In this document: positions 18,199 to 27,398 of the stretch, piece after piece
How the letters are laid out: each line of letters opens with the position of its first letter
How positions within the stretch are numbered: position 1 is the first letter of the stretch
Assembly (NCBI GenBank): GCA_902527215.1
Contig: CABZOF010000001.1
Coordinates: forward strand, 226,001-290,000
Length of the DNA stretch: 64,000 nt
From: an uncultured Pelagibacteraceae bacterium
GTDB lineage: Bacteria > Pseudomonadota > Alphaproteobacteria > Pelagibacterales > Pelagibacteraceae
Direction of reading: 5' to 3'
The notes under the pieces: model-generated
What the model was told of the DNA's origin: nothing
The model's input: only the letters and a program-made list of their open reading frames with translations
The model's database searches: none
Made by a program: the position numbers and the translations under genes

Positions 18199-19217
18199 AT
18201 TTGATAATAATTTTTATACCATTTAACAAAATTAGAAATACCTTGGTCAATTGATGTTTTGGGTGTATAATTAAATTTACTGATTAGATTATGAACATTT
18301 GCATTAGTATCTGGTACATCTCCCGGTTGAAGTGGTAAAAAATCAATTTTTGCTTTTTTTCCTAAAGCTTTTTCTAAAGCATTTATATAATCCATAAGTT
18401 TTACAGGTTTATTATTACCTATGTTATATATTCTCCAGGGAGCTTTACTGGTTGCTGGATCTGGATGGTTTCCATTCCAGTCATTATTCGCAGTTGCTGG
18501 ATAATCTAGAGTATTTAATACACCTTCTACGATATCATCTATATAGGTAAAATCTCTTGTATGATTACCATGATTAAAGACATCAATAGATTTGTTATCT
18601 AAAATAGATTTGGTAAATTTAAATAAAGCCATGTCTGGTCTGCCCCAGGGCCCATACACTGTAAAAAATCTTAGACCAGTAGTTGGTATTTTATAAAGAT
18701 AACTGTAAGTGTGAGCCATCAATTCATTAGATTTTTTAGATGCTGCGTATAGAGATAATTGATGATTGGTACTATCATGCTCTGAAAATGGCATTTTAGT
18801 ATTAGCACCATACACGCTAGAAGTACTTGCATAAACTAAATGTTGAATTTTATACCTACGACAATTTTCCAAAATATGGGCAAATCCAACTATGTTGCTA
18901 TTTATGTAGGTCATTGGATTTTCTATGGAATAACGTACTCCAGCTTGTGCTGCTAAATTAACAACTTTATTAATTTTATGATCATTAAATATACTTCTCA
19001 AACTTTCTTGATCAGTAAGATCGACTTTGTAATGTTTATAATTTGAATATTTTGTCAATCTTTTAAGTCTTGCATCCTTAATTTTAGGATCATAGTAATT
19101 ATTATGATTATCCACTCCTAAAACAATATCACCTCTATCTAGAAGTTTCATACATAGGGCAGAACCAATAAAGCCAGCTGACCCAGTTACAATAATTTTA
19201 TTTTTTTTAATATTCAT
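18195..19217 (-). CDS. UDP-glucuronate 4-epimerase-type epimerase
   Basis: The 340-residue extended SDR has [13 protein letters not shown], the family block [40 protein letters not shown] and YAASKKSNE (YxxxK). It also has [19 protein letters not shown] and [11 protein letters not shown]. The RYSxxNPxxY and [10 protein letters not shown] blocks are characteristic of UDP-glucuronate 4-epimerases (and WbpP/TviC-like relatives). Together with the adjacent 6-dehydrogenase it would interconvert UDP-hexuronates or their N-acetyl forms. First gene of the five-gene minus operon by position, 10 bases after a GT4. Confidence 0.87.
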   Translation of the reverse strand: MNIKKNKIIVTGSAGFIGSALCMKLLDRGDIVLGVDNHNNYYDPKIKDARLKRLTKYSNYKHYKVDLTDQESLRSIFNDHKINKVVNLAAQAGVRYSIENPMTYINSNIVGFAHILENCRRYKIQHLVYASTSSVYGANTKMPFSEHDSTNHQLSLYAASKKSNELMAHTYSYLYKIPTTGLRFFTVYGPWGRPDMALFKFTKSILDNKSIDVFNHGNHTRDFTYIDDIVEGVLNTLDYPATANNDWNGNHPDPATSKAPWRIYNIGNNKPVKLMDYINALEKALGKKAKIDFLPLQPGDVPDTNANVHNLISKFNYTPKTSIDQGISNFVKWYKNYYQI

Positions 19218-19227
19218 TAAATTTTAT

Positions 19228-20340
19228 TTATTTAGCATTTTTCCATACCCTATTATAAGATTTTATCATATTACTAATATCAAAATTTTTTTTAATTCTT
19301 TGTCTTGCTTTATTACAGTTTTTACTCCAATTTTTAGTTCCTAGATCACTAATAGCTTTTTCAATTGCGCCTGCTAATTTAATTGAATTTTTAGGTGGAG
19401 TCACCCAACCAGTTTTTCCAACTATATAAGATGCATCTCCTACATTAGTAACAACACACGGGGTCTCTAATGCCATGGCTTCTGCAACAACATTGGGGAA
19501 ACCCTCAGCGCTGCTACTTAAAATATGAACATCTAAACCATTCATTACTTTTGAAATATTTTTCGTTGGACCTAATAATTTGACATAATTATTTAATTTA
19601 AGTTCTTTAATCTCATAAATTAACCTATGATTTTTATTTATATTAGTTCCGACAAGTACACATATAAAATCTATATTTTTCAGACGCATTAATGAAAGTG
19701 CATTGAGTAAATTTGAATGGTCTTTAAGTGGATCATACCTAGCAACATTTCCTATTAGAGGTACTCTTTTTTTAATTTTAATTGTTTTTTTAAATTGGTT
19801 TTTTTCAAATTTACTTACTTTTAATAAATTCAAGTCATATCCATTTGGTATGAATTTTAACTTTTTTTTATCATATCCTAAATCTTTATAAATTTTTTTA
19901 GCTTTCTTTGAGACTATGATAATTGATTTAGGTATTGAGTAGGATAATTTTGCGAGTAGCTTAATAATTAAAATTGTTGTTAATTTTGCTTTTCCTAGTT
20001 CAATTTTTGAATATCTTACATTCCAAACAATACTCTTAATATTTGCTAGTTTTGCAGCAATACTTCCTAAAAAATCAGCATGAACAAGCCAAGTTTGTAC
20101 AACATCAGGCTTTAAAAACTTAAGTATTTTTATTAAAAAAAAAAATTTATGAATAAAAAAAAAATTCATATTGAGACAATAAACATTAATGTTATTTTTT
20201 TTTAGTAATGAAAAATATTTGCCGCGGTCTTTAAGGGAGATAACAATATGTTTGTTTGTTTTATCATATTTACAAATTTTAAATAAAGTGTGTTCGGCAC
20301 CTCCATCTCCTAGTCCAGTAATTATATGTACAATTTTCAT
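19228..20340 (-). CDS. GT4 glycosyltransferase
   Basis: The 370-residue GT-B protein starts MKIVHIITGLGDGGAEHTLFK, the classic GT4 N-terminal loop. It contains VGNVARYDPLKDHSNLL and VLVGTN in the donor domain and the EX7E block SAEGFPNVVAEAMALETPCV. Middle motif IKSIVWNVRYS is common to transferases of repeat-unit assembly. It lies in the same minus-strand run as the uronate genes (10-base gap). Donor and acceptor are unknown. Confidence 0.85.
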   Translation of the reverse strand: MKIVHIITGLGDGGAEHTLFKICKYDKTNKHIVISLKDRGKYFSLLKKNNINVYCLNMNFFFIHKFFFLIKILKFLKPDVVQTWLVHADFLGSIAAKLANIKSIVWNVRYSKIELGKAKLTTILIIKLLAKLSYSIPKSIIIVSKKAKKIYKDLGYDKKKLKFIPNGYDLNLLKVSKFEKNQFKKTIKIKKRVPLIGNVARYDPLKDHSNLLNALSLMRLKNIDFICVLVGTNINKNHRLIYEIKELKLNNYVKLLGPTKNISKVMNGLDVHILSSSAEGFPNVVAEAMALETPCVVTNVGDASYIVGKTGWVTPPKNSIKLAGAIEKAISDLGTKNWSKNCNKARQRIKKNFDISNMIKSYNRVWKNAK

Positions 20341-20354
20341 TAAGATAATTAATT

Positions 20355-21587
20355 TTATAAATTATTATATTTTTTTGTATTTTTTTTATTTACAATAGTG
20401 ATTGTGGGAATAAGTGGAGCGGCAAGTAATATTAGTCCAAAGACAAATTTTAATCTATGTCTTATCCCAGTTCCAAAATTACTAACTCCAACACCAAATA
20501 CAATAAAATAACAAACTAACATAAGAAAAATTGCTCTTAGAGCAGGATCTTTCCATATAATTTTAAAATTAAGTGCTATTAAAAAAACTAACGTCATGTA
20601 TAACAAACTATCTAGTAATCCGATTAAATGATCTAATTTTTTTATATCCCATGGAAATGGGCTGAAAAGAAAATATATAACTCTTAAGGGTATTTTGTAT
20701 ATCAATTCATATTTATATCCAACTTTTGTCCACTCAGGATAAGCAGCATCACCTTTTACCTTGAAATTTATTGTATCTTTTATAATATTTATATTAGTCG
20801 AATGATCTATATTCTTAATATACGGAATTTTTATTTTATTTAAAGAGAACATTCCTACGAGAGATAAAGAAATAAATATTATTATTAGATTTCTTAGATT
20901 CACTTTGCCATTCATTATAAGCTTAAATGAAGATTTAATACTTTCTAAAGAAATAACGAATAAAAAAATAGCAAGACCTATAATTGAGGCTCCATGAAAA
21001 AAGGTTGCTCCAATGAAGCCAAAAAATACAAAAAAGATAGACTTGATTTTGCTATCTTCTCTGAACCAACAAACAATACCATAAGTTGCTAATATTAATA
21101 AAAAGACAATATATGGTTCTCGCATTACTATAACTGAATATGATACTAGAGATGGAAATAAGGCTAAAGTCCAGCCAACTTTTGTTGCGGTCTCACTATC
21201 CCATACTTTTTTTGACAAGATCCAACCCAAATAAACAGACAAAATACCCAAAAGTATAGATAATGATTGTAGCATAAGAACGCTTCTACCAAATAAAGAG
21301 TAAGGAATTGCAAGCATTGTGCTTATGAAATATGTATCAGGACCATTATAATATTTGAATACGTTAATAAAACCATCTTGAGATCTATTCCAAGCTAATG
21401 CCTCAAAATTTTTTGCGTCCATATCAGCATCAGGTAAAAAAAATATATAATTATTTATTATCAAGAATAAGATACGTATAAAAAAAGCTACTAGAATTAT
21501 TCTGGAAATATCTGGATATCTCAATATTATTAATAATATTATAAGAAACACAAAACTTATTGTAATTATACCAATTAGATCAATCAT
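20355..21587 (-). CDS. Polytopic membrane protein, GT-C glycosyltransferase-like
   Basis: The 410-residue protein has about eleven hydrophobic helices. The first large loop contains PDADMDAKNFEALAW and later YYNGPDTYFISTMLAIPYSLFG, which resembles the acidic catalytic loop of GT39/ArnT-type enzymes or of EpsG-like proteins. The segment VMREPYIVFLLILATY also occurs in this group. It could transfer a lipid-linked sugar or act in glycan polymerisation; the distinction cannot be made here. It lies 14 bases upstream of the GT4 gene. The 253 bases to the divergent 21841 gene are AT-only in character and hold no gene; promoters for both directions are expected there. Confidence 0.6.
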   Translation of the reverse strand: MIDLIGIITISFVFLIILLIILRYPDISRIILVAFFIRILFLIINNYIFFLPDADMDAKNFEALAWNRSQDGFINVFKYYNGPDTYFISTMLAIPYSLFGRSVLMLQSLSILLGILSVYLGWILSKKVWDSETATKVGWTLALFPSLVSYSVIVMREPYIVFLLILATYGIVCWFREDSKIKSIFFVFFGFIGATFFHGASIIGLAIFLFVISLESIKSSFKLIMNGKVNLRNLIIIFISLSLVGMFSLNKIKIPYIKNIDHSTNINIIKDTINFKVKGDAAYPEWTKVGYKYELIYKIPLRVIYFLFSPFPWDIKKLDHLIGLLDSLLYMTLVFLIALNFKIIWKDPALRAIFLMLVCYFIVFGVGVSNFGTGIRHRLKFVFGLILLAAPLIPTITIVNKKNTKKYNNL

Positions 21588-21840
21588 AAATTTTATTCAA
21601 TTAATTCAATAAATTTTTTTAAAAAATTGATGCTTCTTAAATTAGATTAATATATTTTAAATTTTTCTATTTAGCATTTATAAAAAAATTTCAAACCACA
21701 CAATTTTTTCTGATATTTATAACCTTTAAATTAAATTAATCTATTATATTCTTTATGATGGTATTTTGTACTACTTATAATATTATCCTAACTTAAAAAT
21801 TAAAATTTACAAATTAAATATAAATCAGACTAAAATTACA

Positions 21841-23070
21841 ATGAATGTTAAAAAATATAATATTGAAATTTTCATATTAACTTCAATAACTTTTTTACTT
21901 TTTTACTCATCAGAACCAATAATGTATTCTGACTCAGTAAGGTATGTAGATGGAGACATAAGAAATCCACCTTTGTATTCATATTTAATAACTGTCATGG
22001 ATTTTACTTTTGGGTCATTGAATTCTATTATAATTTTGCAAACTTTACTTATTGCATTAAGTATAGTTCACTTTTTGAAGACAGTAACTGCTTGTTTTGA
22101 TTTAGATTTTTTGTCTAGAATTATCATTAGTTTATTTTTATTAATTCCATCTTTTGATTTTTATAATCACTTATTAACTGAACCTCTGGGTTATGCTTTT
22201 TCACTTTTATTAGTAAGTTTTGTTATAAAGTTAATCTATGAATTTAATAGACAAAATTTGGCGTGGATTACTGTTCTTGTAATTTTATTATTATTGTTAA
22301 GAAATCAATTTATATTTTTGTATCCTGTAATTTTGTTTTTATATATAGGAGTTTTCGTCATTTGTAGTTCAAAAAAAAAACTAACTATGCTTATAGTGAG
22401 TTTTTTATCTATTTTTATTATTCATAATTGCATTATGACTTTTTATAAACATGGTCATGAGTCGAAATTTAAAAATGAAATATTATCTATGTCGCAAGGG
22501 CCTTTTCGATTTATTTCTATTGATGCCATTTACATATCTACAATAGAAGACGTTCGGTTTTTTAAAAATAAAGACTTACAAAAAGCACTCACTAAAATTT
22601 TTGAAGAGATGAACAAGCAAGAAGCACTTTTTAAATATTATGATAATAGGGGCCATTTCGCATCAAGTTTTCGAAAAATTGACACATATACTGAAACTTT
22701 ACTAAGCGATTTTGCGATGAATGAAAATACTACAACTCAAGAGATCAGAAAAAAAATCTCTATGACATTAATAGAAAAAAATTTTTCAAAATACATAAAA
22801 TTAATTTTTAAAAAATTTTATGATTCAACTTGGTTATTTGTAATTGTTCCATTTTCTATATTGATAGCTGCTTTAATAAATTTTTTTAAAAGCAAATCTA
22901 ATTTTTCATTAACCGCTATATTTTTATCAATATTTACATTAACAAATCATTCTTTGGTCTATCTTTTTGGTCGAGTTCAGCCGAGATATTTAATATATAC
23001 AGATTTGATATTATTAGTCTTTATTTTTATATCATTTAGTATTTTTTTAAAAAAAAGTAACATAAAATAA
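21841..23070 (+). CDS. Polytopic membrane protein, putative GT-C transferase
   Basis: The 409-residue protein has about ten membrane helices. After the first helix comes SSEPIMYSDSVRYVDGDIRNPPLYSYLI, an acidic loop followed by a PP-x-Y segment that resembles lipid-linked sugar transferases of the GT-C class. A long polar loop (about residues 200-310) precedes the last helices. No close family was recognised. It is nine bases upstream of the YIDPG small protein and near a TagB-like gene, so it may belong to the same envelope-decoration group. Confidence 0.55.
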   Translation: MNVKKYNIEIFILTSITFLLFYSSEPIMYSDSVRYVDGDIRNPPLYSYLITVMDFTFGSLNSIIILQTLLIALSIVHFLKTVTACFDLDFLSRIIISLFLLIPSFDFYNHLLTEPLGYAFSLLLVSFVIKLIYEFNRQNLAWITVLVILLLLLRNQFIFLYPVILFLYIGVFVICSSKKKLTMLIVSFLSIFIIHNCIMTFYKHGHESKFKNEILSMSQGPFRFISIDAIYISTIEDVRFFKNKDLQKALTKIFEEMNKQEALFKYYDNRGHFASSFRKIDTYTETLLSDFAMNENTTTQEIRKKISMTLIEKNFSKYIKLIFKKFYDSTWLFVIVPFSILIAALINFFKSKSNFSLTAIFLSIFTLTNHSLVYLFGRVQPRYLIYTDLILLVFIFISFSIFLKKSNIK

Positions 23071-23079
23071 TTATAAGAT

Positions 23080-23292
23080 ATGACTTTTATGATTTTAAAA
23101 ACTATTTTATTAGCAGGTTTACTTACTTTCATATTTACTATTAATGCTTACGCATATATAGACCCTGGAATAATTAGTGTTATCTTTCAAGCAATAATTG
23201 GCGCAATAGTTGCAGGAGGAATTGCAATAAAGATTTATTGGTATAAATTTAAAAATATTTTCAAAAAGAAAAAAGGAAATAAATCAGATTAA
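23080..23292 (+). CDS. Small YIDPG-motif membrane protein (70 aa)
   Basis: The product has an N-terminal hydrophobic segment ending in NAYAYIDPG, which may be a cleaved signal peptide (AYA). A second glycine/alanine-rich hydrophobic helix (VIFQAIIGAIVAGGIAIKIYW) follows, with a strongly basic tail KFKNIFKKKKGNK. The YIDPG...Q..IG..AG pattern recurs in small membrane proteins found beside polysaccharide and alkaline-phosphatase-fold genes in many bacteria (recalled, not searched). Its function is unknown. The context is a GT-C protein upstream, a TagB-like transferase downstream and a sulfatase-fold enzyme beyond. Confidence 0.7.
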   Translation: MTFMILKTILLAGLLTFIFTINAYAYIDPGIISVIFQAIIGAIVAGGIAIKIYWYKFKNIFKKKKGNKSD

Positions 23293-23358
23293 GAAACTAA
23301 TCTATATGATAAAGAAATATTTCTTTTTTTTATATTTTACTAAATATATTTAATTTAA

Positions 23359-24492
23359 ATGCTTAAAATGTTTAAAAATTTAATATTTGAAATTAAATCT
23401 TTTTTTTTTTCTATTAAAATGATTATAGAATTAAAAAAAATTAAGCCAAAATTTATTTTTTTTTCAGAAGAGAAATCTTATCAAAAATTTTCAAAACCAA
23501 TTATTGATGTACTTATAGATGAATATCCTAATAAAATTTATTATCTTAGTATTGATAAAAATGACAAAATCAGAAATGAAAGAGTTAGAAACTATTTTAT
23601 ACACTTTTTTTTGATTAATTTTATTTTTAATTATATTTATGCAGAAAATATATTTATGACTATTACAGATTTAGATAATCATTTAATTAAAAAAACTAAA
23701 AAAATTAATAAATATATTTATTATTTTCATTCGCCAAATAGTACAACGAAGAGTTACACAACTGAAGCATTTGATAACTACGATATAATATTATGCAATG
23801 GGGAATTTCAAATAAAGGAAATAAAGTTGAGAGAAAGACTGAAAAATTTAAACAAAAAAAAATTAATTCCAACGGGATATTTTTATCTAGATGCTCTTTC
23901 AGAAAAAATTAATCATAACAAAAATAATAATGAAATATTGATTGCTCCATCTTGGAATTATCAACATAAACATTTTATAAATGAAAATTTTTTAGAACTT
24001 TTAGATAGCCTATTGAGTAAAAATTTAAAAGTTATATTTAGACCTCATCCTGAACATTATAAAAGATCCAAAAGAATATTAGAAAAAATTAAACATAAAT
24101 TTATTAGTAAAAATTTTTTATTTGACGAAAAAATAGAAAATATAGACTCGATGGAGAAAGCAAAATGCTTAATTACTGACAGTTCTGGAATTGCAATTGA
24201 ATATATTTTAACTTTAAAAAGACCAGTTTTGTACCTAGATGAATTTGATAAAGTACATAACAAAGAATTTAGTGATTATAATGATCTAAAAACCATTGAC
24301 AGAACGATTAAAGAAAATTTCGGGTATTTAATAAAAAAACAAGATTTTGAACATATTGATATAATTATAAATAAAGCCTCTGAAGACTTTAAAAAAAAAT
24401 TATATAAGCTTGATCATTTTAAAAATAATACCTTTGCTAATTGTGGAAACACTAAAAGTTATTTTGCAAAGATTTCAAAAGAGATTCTCTAA
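23359..24492 (+). CDS. CDP-glycerol glycerophosphotransferase-like GT-B protein (TagB/TagF-like)
   Basis: The 377-residue protein shows the C-terminal signature of the CDP-glycerol:poly(glycerophosphate) transferase family: ILIAPSWNYQHK, VIFRPHPEHYK, and CLITDSSGIAIEYILTLKRPVLYLDE. Such enzymes transfer an alditol-phosphate (or sugar-phosphate) from a CDP donor. No TagD-type gene stands alone in the window, although a TagD-like domain is fused to PEP mutase at 38.2 kb. It is convergent with the sulfatase-fold gene (28-base gap). A plain glycosyltransferase of the same fold is an alternative. Confidence 0.72.
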   Translation: MLKMFKNLIFEIKSFFFSIKMIIELKKIKPKFIFFSEEKSYQKFSKPIIDVLIDEYPNKIYYLSIDKNDKIRNERVRNYFIHFFLINFIFNYIYAENIFMTITDLDNHLIKKTKKINKYIYYFHSPNSTTKSYTTEAFDNYDIILCNGEFQIKEIKLRERLKNLNKKKLIPTGYFYLDALSEKINHNKNNNEILIAPSWNYQHKHFINENFLELLDSLLSKNLKVIFRPHPEHYKRSKRILEKIKHKFISKNFLFDEKIENIDSMEKAKCLITDSSGIAIEYILTLKRPVLYLDEFDKVHNKEFSDYNDLKTIDRTIKENFGYLIKKQDFEHIDIIINKASEDFKKKLYKLDHFKNNTFANCGNTKSYFAKISKEIL

Positions 24493-24520
24493 CTTAAAAA
24501 TAAATTTTAAAAAAATAAGT

Positions 24521-26263
24521 CTAATCAATATTAATTGTATAAGATCTTGTATCAAACATTGGTTTTCCATCGTCTTTTCCACCAACTATTACACCGTTTG
24601 ATACATTCACTCCACCTATATTAGTGTGAAAACGATCATAAAATTTCCTGCCTACTTTTAATTCATTAAATAATTTACTATTATCAGTTATATTAGACAA
24701 AATTGCAGGAAAAATATCTTGTATTATTTGTAATTCATTAACACCAGTATCGATATCATCTGGCCAATTGATAGCTAGTAAAGTTCCATACCTGTCTTGA
24801 ACATCATGTTTGTTTATTTTCTTAACATTAAATCCCCTTAAAACTGTACAGTTTTTTGTTAAATAAGGACCATGGTCGCCTAAAATAATAACTATTGATT
24901 TTGGATCATTTTGCTTAATAGTATTTATATCATTTTTCATTTCAATGTTAGCTTTTTTTAAATTTTTAAAAAATCTCTTTTTTTCGCTAGGTGAACATTT
25001 TCCGGAATTTTGAGAATGGCCTGGATAGCTATTATGAGTATAAAATAAAGTTGGGCTAGATTTTTTTGAAATTAAAAATTGATTTTTCATTTCTAAATAT
25101 TTTTCATAATTAAAATTGTTATCAAAGACATTAAATCTAAATTCTCCTTTATATATCGCCTGTGTTAACGTTTTGCCCCCTATTTTATTGATATTAGCTT
25201 TTGGGTAATAGTTGTCCCATATAATTGGATATGCGCCAAAAAAATAAGGAGAGATAAACAATGACTCAATTTTATAATTATTAGCTTTAAAGATTTTTAA
25301 ACCAAAGGCGTTACCTGATGTATAATATCTTTCATGATTTGAAATATTACCATTTATTTCAAACATTCTGGAAATTGAAGAAAGTGATGAAGCTCCATTA
25401 GAGTAAGCTCCATGATAAATAGTGAAATTATTTTTTTCTAAATACTTTAATTGTGAAGTATCATCGTAACCGTAATATTTAAGAGTCTCAAAATTTGGAT
25501 AAGACTCGTAAACCATAATATAAATATTTCTCTTATCATAAATTTTATTTTCTTCTTTTTTTAAAAATATTTCCAGTCTTTCTTGCGTTTCATCCTTAAC
25601 AAAATCTTTATCTGTAAATTTATATAAAATACTCCCTAAAGCTCCAGTAAGCATAAAAATAATGGCAAAAGTATATGCAATTGTTTTATTAAATAAATAA
25701 AATATATACATAATTAAAAATGACAACGTGAGATATATTCCTTGGGTAACAAACTGACTTTTAAAAAAATGACTATTTGGATTAGATGTTATTATTGGCA
25801 TAGTCAAAATTGTAAAACATATTGCAAGACCTGAAATAAATAAAATATTCAGAGAGCAAAAATAACTAAATATTGTGGGAAGAACAAAACATAAAATGAA
25901 TATAAATATTAAAGGAAACCCTAATAAATATAATAAACCCTGAAAGTTTATATAATCGTTGTTCAAAATAGCGTATCCAATTACAGGTGATAATGGTACA
26001 GAAATAAGATAAATATCTTCAACTTTAGAAAACTCAAATCTTTTTTTAAATTTAAAATCTCGGTTATTAATCAAAGATACTAAAAACGTAATACTCAATA
26101 ATATAAACACTATTCCTACTAACTTATAACTCCGTTCTAAAAAAAGATGTGTTGGCCCACTATTAAGTATGAATTTAAGAAAATATAAGCAGGATAAAAC
26201 AAATAATGCATTTATCGAAAAATCTAACAGTAATTTAGTAAAACCTTTTGAATTTATGTTCAT
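24521..26263 (-). CDS. Membrane-anchored sulfatase/alkaline-phosphatase-fold enzyme (LtaS/OpgB-like)
   Basis: The 580-residue protein has about six N-terminal membrane helices (to about residue 210) and a large periplasmic domain. Visible metal-site motifs are IYIMVYESYPNFETL (early Glu), GAYSNGASSLSSISRMF around the expected nucleophile, FYTHNSYPGHS, and SIVIILGDHGPYL (Asp-His). Members of this fold transfer or hydrolyse phosphoglycerol, phosphoethanolamine or sulfate on envelope glycans and lipids. Next to a TagB-like transferase and the YIDPG protein, a phospho-substituent transferase is likely. The substrate is unknown, and a true sulfatase is less likely without the Cys-x-Pro-x-Arg signature. 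Confidence 0.75.
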   Translation of the reverse strand: MNINSKGFTKLLLDFSINALFVLSCLYFLKFILNSGPTHLFLERSYKLVGIVFILLSITFLVSLINNRDFKFKKRFEFSKVEDIYLISVPLSPVIGYAILNNDYINFQGLLYLLGFPLIFIFILCFVLPTIFSYFCSLNILFISGLAICFTILTMPIITSNPNSHFFKSQFVTQGIYLTLSFLIMYIFYLFNKTIAYTFAIIFMLTGALGSILYKFTDKDFVKDETQERLEIFLKKEENKIYDKRNIYIMVYESYPNFETLKYYGYDDTSQLKYLEKNNFTIYHGAYSNGASSLSSISRMFEINGNISNHERYYTSGNAFGLKIFKANNYKIESLFISPYFFGAYPIIWDNYYPKANINKIGGKTLTQAIYKGEFRFNVFDNNFNYEKYLEMKNQFLISKKSSPTLFYTHNSYPGHSQNSGKCSPSEKKRFFKNLKKANIEMKNDINTIKQNDPKSIVIILGDHGPYLTKNCTVLRGFNVKKINKHDVQDRYGTLLAINWPDDIDTGVNELQIIQDIFPAILSNITDNSKLFNELKVGRKFYDRFHTNIGGVNVSNGVIVGGKDDGKPMFDTRSYTINID

Positions 26264-26427
26264 TGTAATTAATGTGCTTAATTTATTTATTTTTTTTTAA
26301 AAGTAAATTTTAATAATTCTCAAAAATAATTGAAAAAAAATTTATTTTTAATTTATGTTTATAGCTATTAATGAGATAATTTTCATCTTAGAATAGATTA
26401 AAAATATATTAAGTGATATAAAATTTT

Positions 26428-27318
26428 ATGAGCTCTAAAATAAGTCTAATTATTCCGGTATTTAACGAAGAAAATGAAATAAATAATTTTTTTGTAGAAT
26501 TAAAAAATTGTAATTTCGACTTAATTAATGAAATTATTTTTGTTGACGATTGCTCGACTGATGACTCTTATCAACTAATTGAAAAAAAAATTTTTGAATT
26601 AAAATCAGCTCTTATCAAAGTAAATTTTTTACTAGTCAAAAATTTAAAAAATAGGGGATACGGATACTCAATCAAAAAAGGAGTGAACATTTCAAACAAT
26701 GACTCAATTGCAATAATTGATTTAGATAGAACGTACAAAGTAGAAGATTTAAATAACATAGCTCACATGTTTGTAAATAATTATAATTTTGAATATGACT
26801 TAATATCAGGTCAAAGAGAAATAAATATAAATAATACTTCAAGATTAAAAATAATTGGTAAAACAATAATTAATATAATAGCAAACTTTTGCTTTAATGA
26901 AAAAATTAGAGATTATAACTCTGGATTAAGAATTTTTAATAAAGATAAATTTTTAAAACATAGTCATATAATGTCTGATAGATTTTCTTTAACTACTTCA
27001 ATGACAATTTCATTTTTAAATGAAAAATATGATATTAAATTCCATAAAATAAAATATGAGGAAAGAGTTGGTAAATCAAAATTAGGTTTTAGAGATTTTT
27101 TTAAATTTTTATACACAATTTTTTCCTTGTTATTCTATTACAAACCATTGAAAATAATTATACCATTAGTTTTACCCCTATTTTTTGCATTTATTTTTTT
27201 CTTAATTAAGGATATTTTCTCTAATAATTTGACAGACAAAACTGTGTTATTGTTTAATTTTAACTTTATGTTAATTATACTTCTTTTCATAATTGATAGG
27301 ATAAATAAAATTAAATAA
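26428..27318 (+). CDS. GT2 glycosyltransferase with C-terminal membrane helices
   Basis: The 296-residue protein starts ISLIIPVFNEENEINNFF and has IFVDDCSTDDS and IAIIDLDRTYKVEDL in the DxD region. YNSGLRIFN and the acceptor loop KYEERVGKSKLGFRDFFKF follow. Two hydrophobic helices end the protein. This layout matches polyprenyl-phosphate glucosyl/mannosyltransferases (GtrB/DPM1 type) and related repeat-unit enzymes. It is transcribed alone, divergent from the sulfatase-fold gene and convergent with a GT4 gene. Confidence 0.8.
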   Translation: MSSKISLIIPVFNEENEINNFFVELKNCNFDLINEIIFVDDCSTDDSYQLIEKKIFELKSALIKVNFLLVKNLKNRGYGYSIKKGVNISNNDSIAIIDLDRTYKVEDLNNIAHMFVNNYNFEYDLISGQREININNTSRLKIIGKTIINIIANFCFNEKIRDYNSGLRIFNKDKFLKHSHIMSDRFSLTTSMTISFLNEKYDIKFHKIKYEERVGKSKLGFRDFFKFLYTIFSLLFYYKPLKIIIPLVLPLFFAFIFFLIKDIFSNNLTDKTVLLFNFNFMLIILLFIIDRINKIK

Positions 27319-27352
27319 GTATTTTGATATTATTTTAAAAAAATATTTATTT
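27313..27352. terminator. AT-rich stem-loop between convergent genes
   Basis: AAATAAGTATTT (27313-27324) can pair with AAATATTTATTT (27341-27352) over 12 positions including one G-U pair, with a 16-base loop. It begins at the stop codon of the GT2 gene and lies before the stop of the minus-strand GT4. The position fits a bidirectional terminator, but the stem is nearly all A-T and lacks a clear U-run. Confidence 0.3.
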
Positions 27353-27398
27353 CTGTAAATTAATTTTATGATTTTTTTATAAAATAAAAGCGAAAATT

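Noticed and set aside
21588-21840. Possible small RNA or gene in the 253-base divergent gap
   Set aside because: Only AT-rich sequence with frequent stops and no stable stem; most likely promoters for the two flanking genes.
24521-26263. True arylsulfatase
   Set aside because: The Cys/Ser-x-Pro-x-Arg formylglycine signature is absent; the N-terminal helices and motifs fit phospho-group transferases of the same fold better.
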